A stretch of DNA of 64,000 bases, from the NCBI GenBank assembly GCA_026686845.1, contig JAIVEN010000015.1, positions 2,495,001-2,559,000 on the forward strand, read 5' to 3'. The stretch is from Adenanthera pavonina (lineage: Eukaryota > Streptophyta > Magnoliopsida > Fabales > Fabaceae). The stretch's first letter is position 1; every line of letters begins with the position of its first letter. The position numbers were made by a program, and so were the translations under genes. The notes below the pieces were generated by a model that saw nothing but the letters and a program-made list of their open reading frames with translations, had not been told where the DNA came from and did no database searches. Shown one piece after another: positions 1-12,963 of this stretch.

Positions 1-1307
1 TTATAGTATACAGGTAAATATTTTTTATTTTGAAGTATTTTAGTAATTTAATTTTTTCTTTATAGTATTTGAATCAAAAAGCCTAACTTCATTGCTACCT
101 GACTGATTCTTTTCACTCTCATATTGTCATGCTCACCATCTAAAGATTCTAAACCAATACCTTTTTATTAGAAAATTTTAATCGCATTTTATTAAAATTT
201 TTATATTAATTTTTAAATTATTGTTTACAAGTTTTATTTCATATTAAAATTGTCTCATTTTCAATCTTTCTGCATGGAGTCAACCTAGTTGTTAGAGTTT
301 TTTTTTTCTTGCCACACTAGTTGATAGAGAATTTACTTATTATTTTCAATACCTTGAAAGAAATTAGTTCTTATTATTGGCAAAAATATTCCTTATCCAT
401 GCTTGAAAAAATTGTACTTCACTTTCATTCTTTTTTTTTTTCAGGTTTAAATGTAATTTTTTTAACTACACCATTTTAGATGACTCTATTTTTTCAGAAA
501 AGTATATTTGAGGTCTAATTTCAATGAAGTCTTTTTTTCCCTAAAGCTTAGAACTATATTTCATGTATGGCTTAGATTTGCGTTTATCGGAATCTTATAT
601 TAGAGTTTCTAAAGCCTTCTTTCTATGAAAATTATAAAAGCTGTCCTTCAACTCCAAATTCGTCACCAGTAGCGAAATTTCTTTGTTCTTTCATTTTCTT
701 CTCCACCATTTCTCGATTTATGGGTGTCATTCTTTCGCAGGGCCATTTTGTTTTCCACCATTAATTGATATGTCCCTTTTGCATTTTACCTCTTGTTTTT
801 TTGTATGTTTTTTCTTCATGTTTGGTGTGTATAACTGGATCAACCCGTTGGATAAAAAATTGGTGCTAGGTCTAATTATAATGAAAAAGAGAATCAGAGG
901 ATTCTTAAATGAGTGAAAACTAGCCAAACTGGTTGCAAATGAATGCAATGAACCGGCTAAAAATTAGTTGAATCGATCAGAATTTTTTTTATAATTTTTT
1001 AAATAAAATAATATTATTTTTAATATTAAATAATATTATTTTTATATAAATATTTTTTCTTTTCATATTATAATATTATATAAACATTAGTATGATATAT
1101 AATTATTAATAATAATAAATTTACTTAACAAATAATATGAAAATAAAATATTAATTAATTATTTTAAATTTAAAATATGATTATGAATAAATATTAATTT
1201 ATTTAAATTATTAATAATAATAAATTTATTTCATTTTATTACTATTAATTCAATTATAGGTCAATCACAATAACACCATTGAATTTTAAATCACAATAAC
1301 ACTATCC
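1..1307. other. AT-rich non-coding stretch upstream of the NLR pseudogene
   Basis: No coding region is supported here. The stretch is mostly A/T runs, and from about 970 to 1260 it is almost pure AT. The N-terminal coiled-coil coding part expected upstream of the NLR at 1308 is absent. The junction between AT-rich DNA and NLR coding sequence is abrupt, which fits a deletion or an old insertion at the 5' end of that gene. Confidence 0.6.
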
Positions 1308-4300
1308 CAAAGGCTTCAACACTTTGCCAAACAGAAGGATATCCTTCGTTTGCAAAGTGTTAGCTTGAGGGCACATAAAACACATACAACTTCACATGTA
1401 CATGAATCCAATGTGGTTGGGAGAGAGGATGATAAGGAGAAGCTGTTGAAAATGCTTTTGGAAGATCAAAGGGTAGTGATATAGGAGTGATCACTATCTG
1501 GGCCATGGGTGGTATGGGTAAAACAACCCTTGCTCAACTTCTTTACAATGATAAGAAGGTGCAGGAGCACTTTGATGTGAAGGCTTGGGCATGTGTTTCA
1601 GATGATTTTAATGTTTTGGAGGTAACGAAGAATCTTGTTGAGTCCATCACTGCAAAAGCTTCTGATAGTAAAAATCTGCAATTACTTCGGGATGAACTTC
1701 GAAAGAGCCTGAGTAATAAGAAGTTTTTATTTGTGTTGGATGACCTATGAAATGAGAAATACAGTGATTGGGATGATCTAATAACTCCATTTGACAGTGG
1801 AAGAAGGGGAAGCAAGATCATCGTGACAACTTGCCAACAAAGAGTAGTTGAAATCACCCATACATTTCCTGTGCATAAGTTGAGTCCTCTCTCGAATGAA
1901 AACTGTTGGTGTTTACTCACTAAGCATGCACTTGGAAATGAAGATCCAAACAAATATCCAGAGCTACAAGCAATTGGTAAGCAAATTGCACGAAAATGTG
2001 GTGGCTTACCAATTGCTGCTAAAACAATAGGTGGTCTTCTGCGTTCAACAGTGGATGCAAGGGAATGGAATAAAATTCTGAATAGCAACCTCTGGGACCT
2101 CCGAAATAATGATATTCTACCCGCTTTGTGTTTGAGTTATATTTACCTTCCATCACATTTGAAGAAATGTTTTGCTTATTGCTCAATTTTTCCAAAAGAT
2201 TGTTTGTTTGACAGAAAGAAATTGATCATGTTATGGATGGCTGAAGGATTTGTCCAGCAATACGATGAAGAGAAAACGTTGGAGACAGAAGCGGATGAGT
2301 GCTTTAATGAATTATTGTCTAGGTCATTCATTCAAAAATATGAAGGTTATCCGGGAATGTTTGTCATGCATGATCTCATCCATGATTTAGCCAAGTTTGT
2401 ATCTGGTAAGAGTTGTCTTCAGTTTGAAGGCAATGAAATCCCAAAAAATACTCGTCATTTATCATATCGCCAGGATCGGTATAATGGCTATAAAAAATTT
2501 GAGAGCTTTTACCATCTAAATTGTTTGAGGACTCTTTTGTCAGAATATGAATTTAGACGAATGTTTTATTGCTTTTTGACCAAAAAGGTGCCACATGATT
2601 TGTTGCCAAAACTGAAATGTTTAAGAGCACTATCTTTGTCCGGGTATGACAATGTCACTGAGCTACCTAATTCAATTGGCAATTTGCAGCTTTTGCGGTA
2701 TCTCAACCTCTCCGGCACTTCAATTAGAAGATTGCCGGATGCAACCTTTACACTTTACAATTTGCAGACCTTGCTTTTATCATCTTGTCACCCTTTCAAT
2801 GAATTGCCAGAAAAGATAGAAAGGCTTATTAATCTACGTCACTTGGACATCAATCACACCGCTTTGAAGGAGATGCCAACACAAATTACCAAACTACAAA
2901 ATCTTCATAGTTTGAGTACTTTTGTGGTGGGCAAACAGCCGAACGGATTGGGGATTAAAGAGTTAAAAAAGCTTCCTCTTCTACAGGGTAAACTTTCCAT
3001 TTCGAACCTGCAAAATATTGTTGATTCCAAGGATGTTTTGGAAGCAAACTTGAAGAGAAGAGAGAAAATTGAGGAGTTAGAGTTGAAATGGGATAGCGAT
3101 GCTCAAGATTCACAAATTGTGAAAATTGTACTGGACATGCTGCAACCATCAACAAATTTACGGCGATTGACCATCACGCATTACGGTGGCACTAGCTTTC
3201 CAAATTGGGTAGGGGATTCTTCATTTATGAATATTTCCTTTTTATGTATGAGTTTTTGCAGCTATTGCTTGTCACTCCCACCATTTGGACTACTGCCTTG
3301 TCTCAAAGAGCTTGTGGTTGAAGGAATGGCATTAGTAGAGACTGTTGGGCCCGAGTTCTATTGCAGTGGAGCAAAATCCTCTTCCTTTCATCCATTTCCA
3401 TCCTTGGAAATTCTGAAATTTAAAACCATGCTGGTTTGGGAGAAATGGATATCATATGAAGGTGAAGGTACCAAATTTCCTTTTCCTCGTCTCAAACATT
3501 TGTATTTACATGATTGTCCTGTGTTGAGAGGAGACATACCCGACAATCTTCCGTCATTGACGAAGGTTGATATATTAAAGTGTAATCAGCTGGAGGCGAA
3601 ATCATCAGCTTTGCAATGGATTACATCTATTGAAGAATTAAATATTCAGGAAGGAGAACTGGTTTCATTGAGAGCCCTTGATAATTATTCTCTGGACTCT
3701 CTAAATATTGAGCAAGGGGAACAAGGGTTATTGCAGTGTTTGCCAAGAATGATAATGGGTTGCTATTGTCTTCAAAAGTTGTATCTCATAGCTATCCCAT
3801 CAATCATCTCCTTCCCAGTTGACGGTTTGCCCACTTCTTTGCAACGACTTGATATTCGAGACTGTGAGAAATTAGAGTTCCCGCCTCAGGAATCATGGGG
3901 AAACTATACATCACTTGAGAATTTGAGACTTGAAAATAGTTGTCATTCCTTGACATCCTTTCCATTGGGTTGTTTTCCCAAGCTTAAAATCCTTGAATTT
4001 CGGCGTTGTCATAATTTGGAGACCGTTACACATTTTGGGGGTTCTGCTCTTCCCTTGGAATCCTTTTTGGTCTTGGATTGCAAAAACCTTAGATCAATGT
4101 CAGAAGTACACATTGATTCCCTGACTAACCTTCAAAGCTTTTCTCTTGTATCAGTTCTGAATTTGGAATCACTGCCTCAATGTGGTTTGCCTTCTAACTT
4201 GCGATCATTATACATTAGTGACTTGGAGGGACTATCTTCTATGGCTATAGAAGACTGGGGTTTCCGACGGCTGGCTTCTCTCTCAGCATTTTCGGTTATT

Positions 4301-4678
4301 GGCGATGGAAGTCGAAGTATTCTCCATAATTTACTCAGGAATCAATTACCGCCCATTTCTCTTGTGTATATTTCCATCAGGAATGTCTCCAATCTTAAAT
4401 CGTTGGGTGGAAAAGGGATGCAACACCTTACTTCTCTAGAACAGCTCCGCATCTCTGACTGTCCAAACCTTGAATCCTTGCCAGAAGATGAGCTGCCGTC
4501 CTCTCTTTTGTTGCTGGAGATCTGGCAGTGTCCGAAATTAGAAGAAAGATATGATTATGAGAGAGGACAACACTTGTCCAAGATTGCTCATATTCCTACC
4601 ATCACAATAAATGGTGAATGGTATGATCCTTGGGATGGAGGGAAGCATCACAAGGTATGCTCTGAAACTCCGAAATAA
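1308..4678 (+). pseudogene. CC-NBS-LRR disease resistance gene (RPP13-like 1 type), broken
   Basis: The family are intracellular immune receptors that detect pathogen effectors. Reading from 1308, the end of the linker before the NB-ARC domain is present (VVGREDDKEKLL). The frame then slips near 1465-1482, where one base appears lost, and continues into the P-loop (GGMGKTT, about 1505-1530) and RNBS-A. At kinase-2 the expected LDDVW reads LDDL followed by TGA at 1748-1750, probably TGG changed to TGA. The same frame resumes at once with RNBS-B (GSKIIVTT, about 1808), GLPL (about 2000), RNBS-D (CFAYCSIFPKD, about 2170) and MHD (VMHDLIHDL, about 2362). Some 2 kb of leucine-rich repeats follow, ending at TAA 4676-4678. 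The coiled-coil domain is missing. The downstream 950 codons are fully open, so the damage is recent or partly due to sequencing or assembly error. A shortened protein from a downstream start would lack the P-loop. Confidence 0.88.
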
Positions 4679-5990
4679 TTAAACATTTTGGTATTCATTG
4701 GCAAATACTTTTTTCTTTCATTTTTTCACATTGCGCATAAAAATGTTTGTATTCCCTTGTTCATGACCACAACATCGATCAACATCATAAGACTAGATCT
4801 TGCCCATGCCACATGCACCTCAACTTCTAAAATTTGCTATGTCTGGGCCTTCGTCGCTTTTGCAGAATTTTATATTACTATACTTACCAATAAAAGGTAT
4901 TGCTACTATGGTTGTTTTAACTTAGTGTTTATAATTTTCAATATTGCTACAATGTCTCCCCTTTTAATCTCTTTTAAGAAAAAATAAATCGTACGTACCA
5001 TGGTTCTACCAAAATTGTTACTGTAATTGATTTTCTCATGAATATGTTGTTTGTTGTATATACCATCTATGCACCTTTGATGAATGAGAGAGCATTACTG
5101 ATATCATTTCTGATTTTATGGGACTTACATATAATCATTAGCACTGACATAAAGCTTAGCTGAATGCTTTTTTCTTTTCATGAATAATATTACTTTTACT
5201 TATTAACTTGTTCTTAAAATTGCATAAACAGAATGTTATTGGATTTCAATGAGCAGAGCAGTGGTCAAAAGTTCCCTGAAAATTTTCACGATTGATTCAG
5301 ATAATGCTTATAATCAAAAGAAATCATTTTTTAATTATTTAATTAATCTGATATCGTGTTTTTACAAAGCAGGTTAGAAGAGGTAATTATGGGAAGCAGT
5401 TGAATTACTGGGTTTCAGACAAGACTTGTATTTGAAGCAACGAGGGCATGTAAGATGCTAACCCCATTGTGGACGCTAAGCAATAGCTTCCTTTTTTTTT
5501 TATGTTTAATGAATTTTAATTTCATAAAGATATCTTAAAGCATTTTATTAATGGATCTGATACTTTCAATTTTATAAGGTTAGAAAATATGAAAGGAGAT
5601 CAGCAAAAATTAGCTCCACTTTTGGTAGAGATTGAATTAAGGGCCGATAAGAAACTAATTAATCCCTCTTCAAAGTCTTGTAACTTTGGATTAATGAGAT
5701 ACATACATACATACATACATACATACATACATACATACATACATAATGCGCCATATGGCTGGCTTTTTTGAAAACCTGATAAACTTGTCTGATTTATGAA
5801 TATATATTATTCATATTGAGTTGCAAATTAATCTATATTCTCTTTGCTTCTTCAGGTTGCATATTTTTTGAGCTTTGTGGTAGAAGAATTGAAGCAAAAG
5901 TGGCTTTTGCAGAATTGAAACCCTGAAAGCAACAAATAAAATTGGTTTGAAGGCCAACAAGACAGAGAGTGTTATCATATATCTTATTCA
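4679..5990 (+). other. Downstream region of the NLR pseudogene
   Basis: No protein-coding region is seen. Acceptor-like AG sites preceded by pyrimidine-rich tracts (near 5372 and 5855) and short moderate-GC stretches suggest spliced 3' untranslated exons, which are common in this NLR group. This is inference only. A tetranucleotide microsatellite lies inside. Confidence 0.3.
5699..5745. repeat. (ATAC)n microsatellite
   Basis: About twelve uninterrupted ATAC/ACAT units. This is a simple repeat likely to vary in length between individuals. Confidence 0.95.
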
Positions 5991-8201
5991 TCTTCTAGGA
6001 GATTATTTGTGTGACTATTTACACCTTTATTAGAGGTGAAGGCTTGAATAGGTTCATAGAGATTTCAATAACTTTCTTTTTATTTGGGTTAGTAAAGGTT
6101 GAAGTGTGTTTTTTTAATTGTATTGTGAATATTACTACTGACAAAAATTCTCTTGCTTTATGATTAAGGAGAGGATGTAGAATTCAAATGTGAATCCGAA
6201 CTTCTATATACCTGCTCTTGCAAAATTCTTCTAAAGTTTCGTTGTTCCTCGCTTTGCAAATTCTTGAATTTTTTTGAAAATTTTTTAATTATCACCTGAT
6301 TTTTCAATTTTTATTTTATTTTAGAAGAGGAATAAAAATGAAAAAAAAATCTATTTTTGTGAAAATCAAGAAGGGTTGGGCTTGGACCCAAAAACAAAAT
6401 TGAGCAAGAAAGCCGGCCTACATGTAGCCCAAGCCAATCAAAGTGACCCAATCACAGTCCCCTATGGTTCCTAAAATCATGGGCCTGAAAGTCCGAAAGG
6501 AATAAATTTACACAACGAGAGTTCCAAGGCTAAATTACACGTGGCATTATGGCTCCTCTATAACAGAAGCCCAAGGCCAAGCCCAATCAATAGAGGTTGA
6601 ATAACCGCTTCCCAAAGCCTTGTAATATACTGTAAACAACTACGTGGAACCCATACATCTCTATAGAGCTCGACAATGTGAGTAGGTGATGCTATGATAC
6701 TTTATTGTGTATTTTAGAAGTTTTGAGTGAAAAAATAAAAATAGAGCTCCAAAATGTGACTCGTGATAAAATGTATAAATTATATAATTATATTAATATT
6801 GTTTAGACAAATGAGTAATTAATGATTCAAAAATATTCAAATGTTAACTTTTTTTAATTATTTGTTCGGCTTAACATACAAAATTTTAAGCTATAAAATA
6901 TTTTATTTTATTCTTTTTTGTTTTATTTCCTCATAAATCATTGATTTTCACCAGACATATGCAGGTGTCATTACTGTTTGGATATGTGGTAAAGAATAGA
7001 ACGAAATGAGATGAGTAAAATAGGTTAGGTTGGTTCAATGAGAATTTTGTTTAGAATATAATACAATCGCAGGGGCTTTAAGATTCTTTCGTGTCATCTG
7101 AAACTCTAATTTTTTTTTTATTCATTCATCGTATGGGACAAGGATTAAGGCCAGACAAAAAAAAAAGTACATGTCAAAGGATGAGATGATTTACAATTTT
7201 ATTGAAAATACAAATACATCTTCATACCCTGGAATATTCTGCCGTAGATTGAGTTTATTTTACAAGAGCAATATTGAGAAATTAATTTATAAGTCGTTTT
7301 ACTCCATGAATAACTTACTTTCTTTCTTTATTAAACTCACAAATAATGAAGGAAATATAACAACGTGAACTAGTATACAAAATATAGATTAGTAGCAATT
7401 TTTTTTTTTGGCCTGAAGATTAATAGCAATGTTAATAAAATGGAATTAGACTATGAATCAATTGAAGGACTGGTTAAAGGTTCACTAAGTAGATTGTCGT
7501 TGAACTAGTCATTATTAATTTAACATATTTAAAAATTTTATAAAGATCATTGATACAAATATGGTATATATAGCCAAGAAGTATTATGAAAATTATAATA
7601 TATATTATGTGTGTGTCTATATATAATCGTGTCTCAATCTCTCCCTATTGAATTTCAATCTATAAATCTATCCAACAATTACCTGAGAAATGTCATGTGT
7701 ATATAAATTTTGGAGAGAGAAAAAGAAATACAGTTGGAATGAAGAAATTAAAATGGGTGACAGGAAGAGAGAGAAAAAAATTGAATTTATTTTATATGTG
7801 ATGTGTGTGTGTGTGTAAATTTTAGTGAGAGCAACGGATATGGAATTTGAATGAAGAAATTAAAAGAGGTGAGAGAGGAAGAATAAGTTGAAAGGACAAA
7901 AGAGGTGGGGTAGGTGAATTCAAAGAAGATGGATGAAATGTTGAATCTTTAGGGGACACCCACCAACACATTGTGTGCCTTAGTGGATCTCACCTACTTA
8001 CCAAAGAGGAAATATATATATATATATGCCTTAAAATCCTCTTGTTTATTTCCATATGTATATCAATGAATGAACAAATCCATTAAAATAAAAAATAAAA
8101 GCTTTATCATTTTGTCCTTAAGAAGCCAGGGAGAAGCAAACACCAACCAAAAACACAAAGGGATGTGCTTAACTCAAATGGGGTTACTCATTCTGTGAAG
8201 C

Positions 8202-8221
8202 ATATATATATATATATATAT
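8202..8221. repeat. (AT)10 microsatellite
   Basis: Uninterrupted AT dinucleotide run. Confidence 0.9.
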
Positions 8222-8507
8222 GAATTTGGCTTTTTGTCCAACATTTATTTAGCATTTTGCTAAGATTTGATTCCCCTGTTTGTTGCTTCAATTTTAAGGT
8301 CATTATGATGCTCAAATGGCAACACCACCAACCCCAATACTTATCCTTTGCCTCATAATAAAACAAAAGTAGTCAGTCATCAATATATTATTGTTGTTTT
8401 GTTTTTACCATCACCATATATATATCCATCTCTAGTGCCTTTAATATTAAAGCAAAACTATATATGTAATGTAGCTCAATGTGTGTGTGACACATATCCT
8501 CCTAAGT

Positions 8508-8529
8508 CCTATCCTATCCTATCCTATCC
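8508..8529. repeat. (CCTAT)n pentanucleotide repeat
   Basis: Four and a half copies of CCTAT in a row. Confidence 0.9.
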
Positions 8530-9020
8530 AAGAAAAAACATATTGGGAAGATGAACTTTTCAATTTGATTTTACTGTGAAGATGTCAATAGTTTGTTAAT
8601 GTTTTGTCATTTCTCCTCGTGCCATGTCATCATTGCAATAAAATGATGACAACATGGAACAAATAATTTAAAACTTCCCCAAAAAAATAAAAATTTAATT
8701 GTATAGGTTTTCTTTGAGTTTTATTAAATTTGAAAATATTTCTCTTTAGTTTTTAAAATATATAAAAAAAAACTCCCATAAAACAAAAATATTGTATTTT
8801 AAAATTAATATGCAAGTATGTTAAGGATGAAGTCATGTATATTTTTAAAGAGACCCATTCAAATTAATGAAGTCATATATATTTTTATCATGTAATGAAG
8901 AAAACTAAATTATTTATATAGAGCTCTTTTTTTTCCTATCGCATAAAATTCTTTGACAGCTAGCAACAAAATTAAAGACCCACATACATCAAACAAGAAA
9001 GGGGGTGCGTCTATCTAATT

Positions 9021-9284
9021 ATATTTCCTCTGTTTCTTAATATAAGATTTTTTTAACCGAATCATGCGGATTAAAAATTAAAATTAAAATTAATTAACTA
9101 TCTCGATTTCTCCGAAAATCCCAACATTTTTTCAAAATTATCCTTATTTAATCTCTTTCTTTCTCTTTAGATACATTAAATATGAACATTTTTTTAAAAA
9201 TATATAATAAATACTACCTCATATATTGTAAAGGGTCTTATATTTAGGATTAAAAGATCATATATATAGGACCGGAGGTAGTAT
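9021..9284 (-). mobile_element. Stowaway-like MITE, family A copy 1
   Basis: About 260 bp, non-coding. The ends carry the ACTCCCTCCGTCC-type terminus typical of plant Stowaway/mariner MITEs (here reading ...GGACCGGAGGTAGTA at the right end), next to TA. The body closely matches the elements at 10252, 23114, 31572 and inside 51480-52936. Shared blocks are an internal TATTTAATGTATC/AAAGAGAAAGAGA segment and an end reading TTATATTAAG. It lies inverted relative to copy 2. Confidence 0.8.
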
Positions 9285-10251
9285 ATAATTAATTAGGTGG
9301 GGTCACTGTATTACATAGAATGATAATAATAAAGTATGATATTTATGATTTATAGTAGATTGTATGGTTGGTTATAAACTTTATATTTTGTATTAATATT
9401 AATTTGTGAAAAAATATTGTACACGTTAACATGGTAAGGTACTCAGATAATACACTGGAATCCAATATGGTGAGTGATTTGATTGCCCATTGGTGGGGCT
9501 TCCTTTTTATCTTCACTCCATGCATTCCCGAGAGCCACGATGCCCACCTCGATGACATAAGAAAAAATTAAAAATAAGATATTGCATGGAATTTAAAAAA
9601 ATAGATTCATTATTCATATCACCATGTATTTTTTATTTATTGGTATGATATTAATGTCAAATTAAATTATTTATCAACATTTATTTACTTTTGTTACGGT
9701 AAAATATAGGAATATTATATATTTTAGTATTATGTGTTTTTTTCAAATAATAGATATTTCCCTGTGAGAGATGAAGAATAATTTTAAGTTAATAAAATTT
9801 AAAAAGACAATAATCGAATCAATTCAATTCAATGCCTAATTTAGTTATTTTCATTTGGATAGAATGTTTTATTCTTGTCGCTTCAGCCCTTTCATTGATT
9901 GATGATTGTTTAATGGCTGAACTCCATGAACATGATACATGCATGATTCAAGTGTTACCAATTAATATAGGAGTATCTAGAAACTACCAACAATATTCCA
10001 TTTCACATGGATTTGTTATAGTAATTTTTTATAAATTTTATATTTTATAGCAATTAAAAAAAGACAAAAAATCATAATTAACTTAATTTATTTATGTTTA
10101 TAATTATACCTTAGATGAGATCAAACTTACTTATATAGTTATAGGTTATCGTTTAATATGTTTCTTAAATCCTATTCGCTTTCTCCCCCATAAATAAGTC
10201 ACAATATAGGACAGTTTATGGATGAATATTTATATTATTCATTTAATATGG

Positions 10252-10545
10252 TACTACCTCCGGTCCTATATATAGGATCTTTTGTCCTGATCATAAATAT
10301 AAGACCATTTACAATATACGAGATAGTATTTATTATATATTTCAAGAAAAATGCCCCTATTTAATGTATCTAAAGAGAAAGAGAGAGAAATTAAATAAGG
10401 GTAGTTTTTAAAATATTGGTATTTTTTAAAAAATTGAGATAATTAATTAGTTTTAATAAATTGAAATAGTTAATTAGTTTTAATTCTAATTCTTAATCCA
10501 TATAATTTAATTAAAATAATTTTATATTAAGGAGTAGAGGGAGTA
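10252..10545 (+). mobile_element. Stowaway-like MITE, family A copy 2
   Basis: Runs from TACTACCTCCGGTCC at the left to AGGAGTAGAGGGAGTA at the right, flanked by TA. It matches copy 1 along its length in the opposite orientation, so the two form an inverted pair about 970 bp apart. No coding capacity. Confidence 0.82.
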
Positions 10546-12763
10546 ATATTCATCTCTTACATGTCAAAACGAAAATAAAAAAAGTAATATTCGTCTCCCA
10601 TTTTATTTATTATCAACATCTTTCTTTGCGGATGGAAACTGGGATTCTTTAATTATTCCCGCAAATCTAGGAATTTTAACAACTTTTAATTTTTTAATTA
10701 TAATGCCTTAATTTTAAAAAGTAGAGTATAAAATAAAAACAGTCTTTCACTTTCATTACATAGACAGTTACTTTTTTTATTATTATTATATTTTATTTCT
10801 TTCAAAATAAAAGTGAAATACAAATTATTTTTATTTAAATAATTCTAAAATGTCTGAATCTAAATCTATCATTTTCTTTGAACAACAGAGGATTTGATTT
10901 GACTCTCTGCCTTTTGGGAATGAGCAAAGAGCAAATTATTTTCTTGAGCATGCACAATTGAGCCTGCAAATTTTTTAATTATTTAAACATCATCTTCAAT
11001 TTCAGTTCGGTAAACTGTAAACAACATACAAACAGTTCAACCTTTTTTAAATAGAAGGATGATTTAATATCATGTTTTAACTATTATATACATTTTCTTT
11101 CTGTTCTTTCTATGTTCGAACGTACCCTATGTATTGATATTTTTTAAAAAAAGAAAAAAACTTGACTTTGAATAAAACATGTTAAGATATAAGTAACTTA
11201 TTAATGACAATTGGATTAAGTAATAAGAACTCAACATTTCTTAAACAAATTTTGAGTTTCAATCTGAATTGAAAAAAAAACTATGTTTGAAGAATTATTC
11301 ATATTTGAACCCGATAATATTACTTAGTATTGGATAACAAATAATTATATAAATATATATAAGTAACTTTTCTTCTATTAAATCTTACACGGTCTTTAAA
11401 GTTGTATTAGATATTTTTTAAACTCGATTGAGTCAAATATATTTACTAAAAATACTATATTCCCATTTGAATTCAAAATTTTATTCAATCACACTAATCC
11501 AAAAAAAATTACACGGAAATATTTGTAAGAGTCAACATTTATTGTGAAGAAACATAAAACTTATAATTACACTAATGTAATGGACCAAATAATCAATTGA
11601 TCATTATACTCTCACTCTGAACAGTGAATTGCTAATATACTATTATAACCTCAAAAGTTATAGTTCTTCTGACTATTAAAGACCGAAAATTTTGTGCCAA
11701 ATAAACTTTAGGCTAAGTGGATGTGTCAATTTTCCTTAAAAGTCAACATTCCTTTCAAATTACTAGCAACACCTAATAATTTATATATGTATCTATATAA
11801 AATTTATAAAAAATTATGTTATTCAGGATAGTAGTTTTGCTTAGACTTCAAGTAAAACAAAGGTCCTTGGATTTTAACGTATATAGTTATTAATAATTTT
11901 CAATAAATATTTAATTAATTGATGAAAACATAGATATTATAAACCTTCTACTTAAAAAACTATTCAATTATTATATTTATTTTTAAAGTATTTAAAATAT
12001 AAAATGAAAATGTATTATTTTAAGTACAACCAATTTAATAACACTTCCACCACAACCAATTCTCCTAATGATTAAATATATAGTCCAATTAAAAAAAAAA
12101 AGATTGATTTTAACATAAAGAGGTCCAATACATATGAAAGGGCTTGATGGTCTCCACCATGGGTCCATTGCAAAATGAAAAATAGGGATCAGTAAGTGAT
12201 GCTTAAATCATAGCTATACCTATACCTATGCATTAGGCATTAATAATTGTGCTTTCTTCAATAATGCTACTTCTCTTCTCCATCACATATTCATTCTTAT
12301 TTAATTGATTGTGAATGTGATATGTATTCTTACTTGTTTTTATAAATTGCACATATTTTATTTTATTTATAAAATTTGAGAAAGATCAATTAAGCATTGT
12401 ATATGCTATGTAAACTTTTTAATTGTGCTGGTAATTTTTCCTTTGTCTCTATTGTCCGAATGTATTTAAATTTATAAAATGAGTGTTAATAAAAAATTTA
12501 TAAGATGAATTTGGAACCATCTTCTTTTGGTTTTGCATGCAGAGTAGATATGTAATTATATACAAAATTTTAATTGGAGTTGAAGATGAGAGATGCTTTT
12601 GGTTTTTGTTTTTTTTTTCTTTTTTTCAAATAAGAGATGCATTGGTTGGTTTTTTTTTTAATAAAATATAAAATTAGAGGAACAAGTGGAGGCAGCCGTC
12701 CATTCTCGTTGCTTCGAGGATATTGTGTTATCTTTGCGATGGACCACCCCAACTCTTTTTAAA

Positions 12764-12963
12764 TACTCCTGTCTCCTTAGTTTTGTTTTTTTTTAAAATA
12801 GTTTTAGAGTTTTGATTTTATTTTAAATTTATTTTTATTTTAGAATTTTAATATATTATTAATTTTTCAACTATATTCAAATTATTAGTAAAATTTACCA
12901 TAATAATTTCTTAATTTATGTGAAATAATCTTAAACAATAAAAACAATTGAACGGAGGGAGTA
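12764..12963. mobile_element. Small MITE with TACTCC...GGAGTA ends
   Basis: 200 bp with imperfect terminal inverted repeats: TACTCCTGTCTCC at the left and AACGGAGGGAGTA at the right, flanked by A/T. The interior is AT-rich and non-coding and differs from family A. It is consistent with a different Stowaway-like subfamily. Confidence 0.65.

Larger units (their letters stand above)
5991..9020. other. Gene-free stretch with microsatellites and one GC-richer island
   Basis: No gene is recognised. From about 6370 to 6680 the composition is richer in G/C, with several repeats of the word GCCCAA. It resembles plant transposon or LTR-type DNA, but no coding part or paired terminus is visible. Simple repeats occur at 7802-7816 (TG), 8011-8028 (AT), 8202-8221 (AT) and 8508-8529 (CCTAT). 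Confidence 0.5.

Noticed and set aside
683..948. Opposing open frames of 73-77 codons before the NLR pseudogene
   Set aside because: They overlap on both strands and are Phe- and Lys-rich from T/A runs. Neither matches the missing coiled-coil domain.
5699..5745. Regular short repeats as a CRISPR-like array
   Set aside because: Uninterrupted tetranucleotide microsatellite with no spacers, in a plant genome.
6370..6680. Endogenous pararetrovirus or retrotransposon remnant with coding parts
   Set aside because: No reverse transcriptase, protease or coat motifs in any frame; only composition hints at a repeat.
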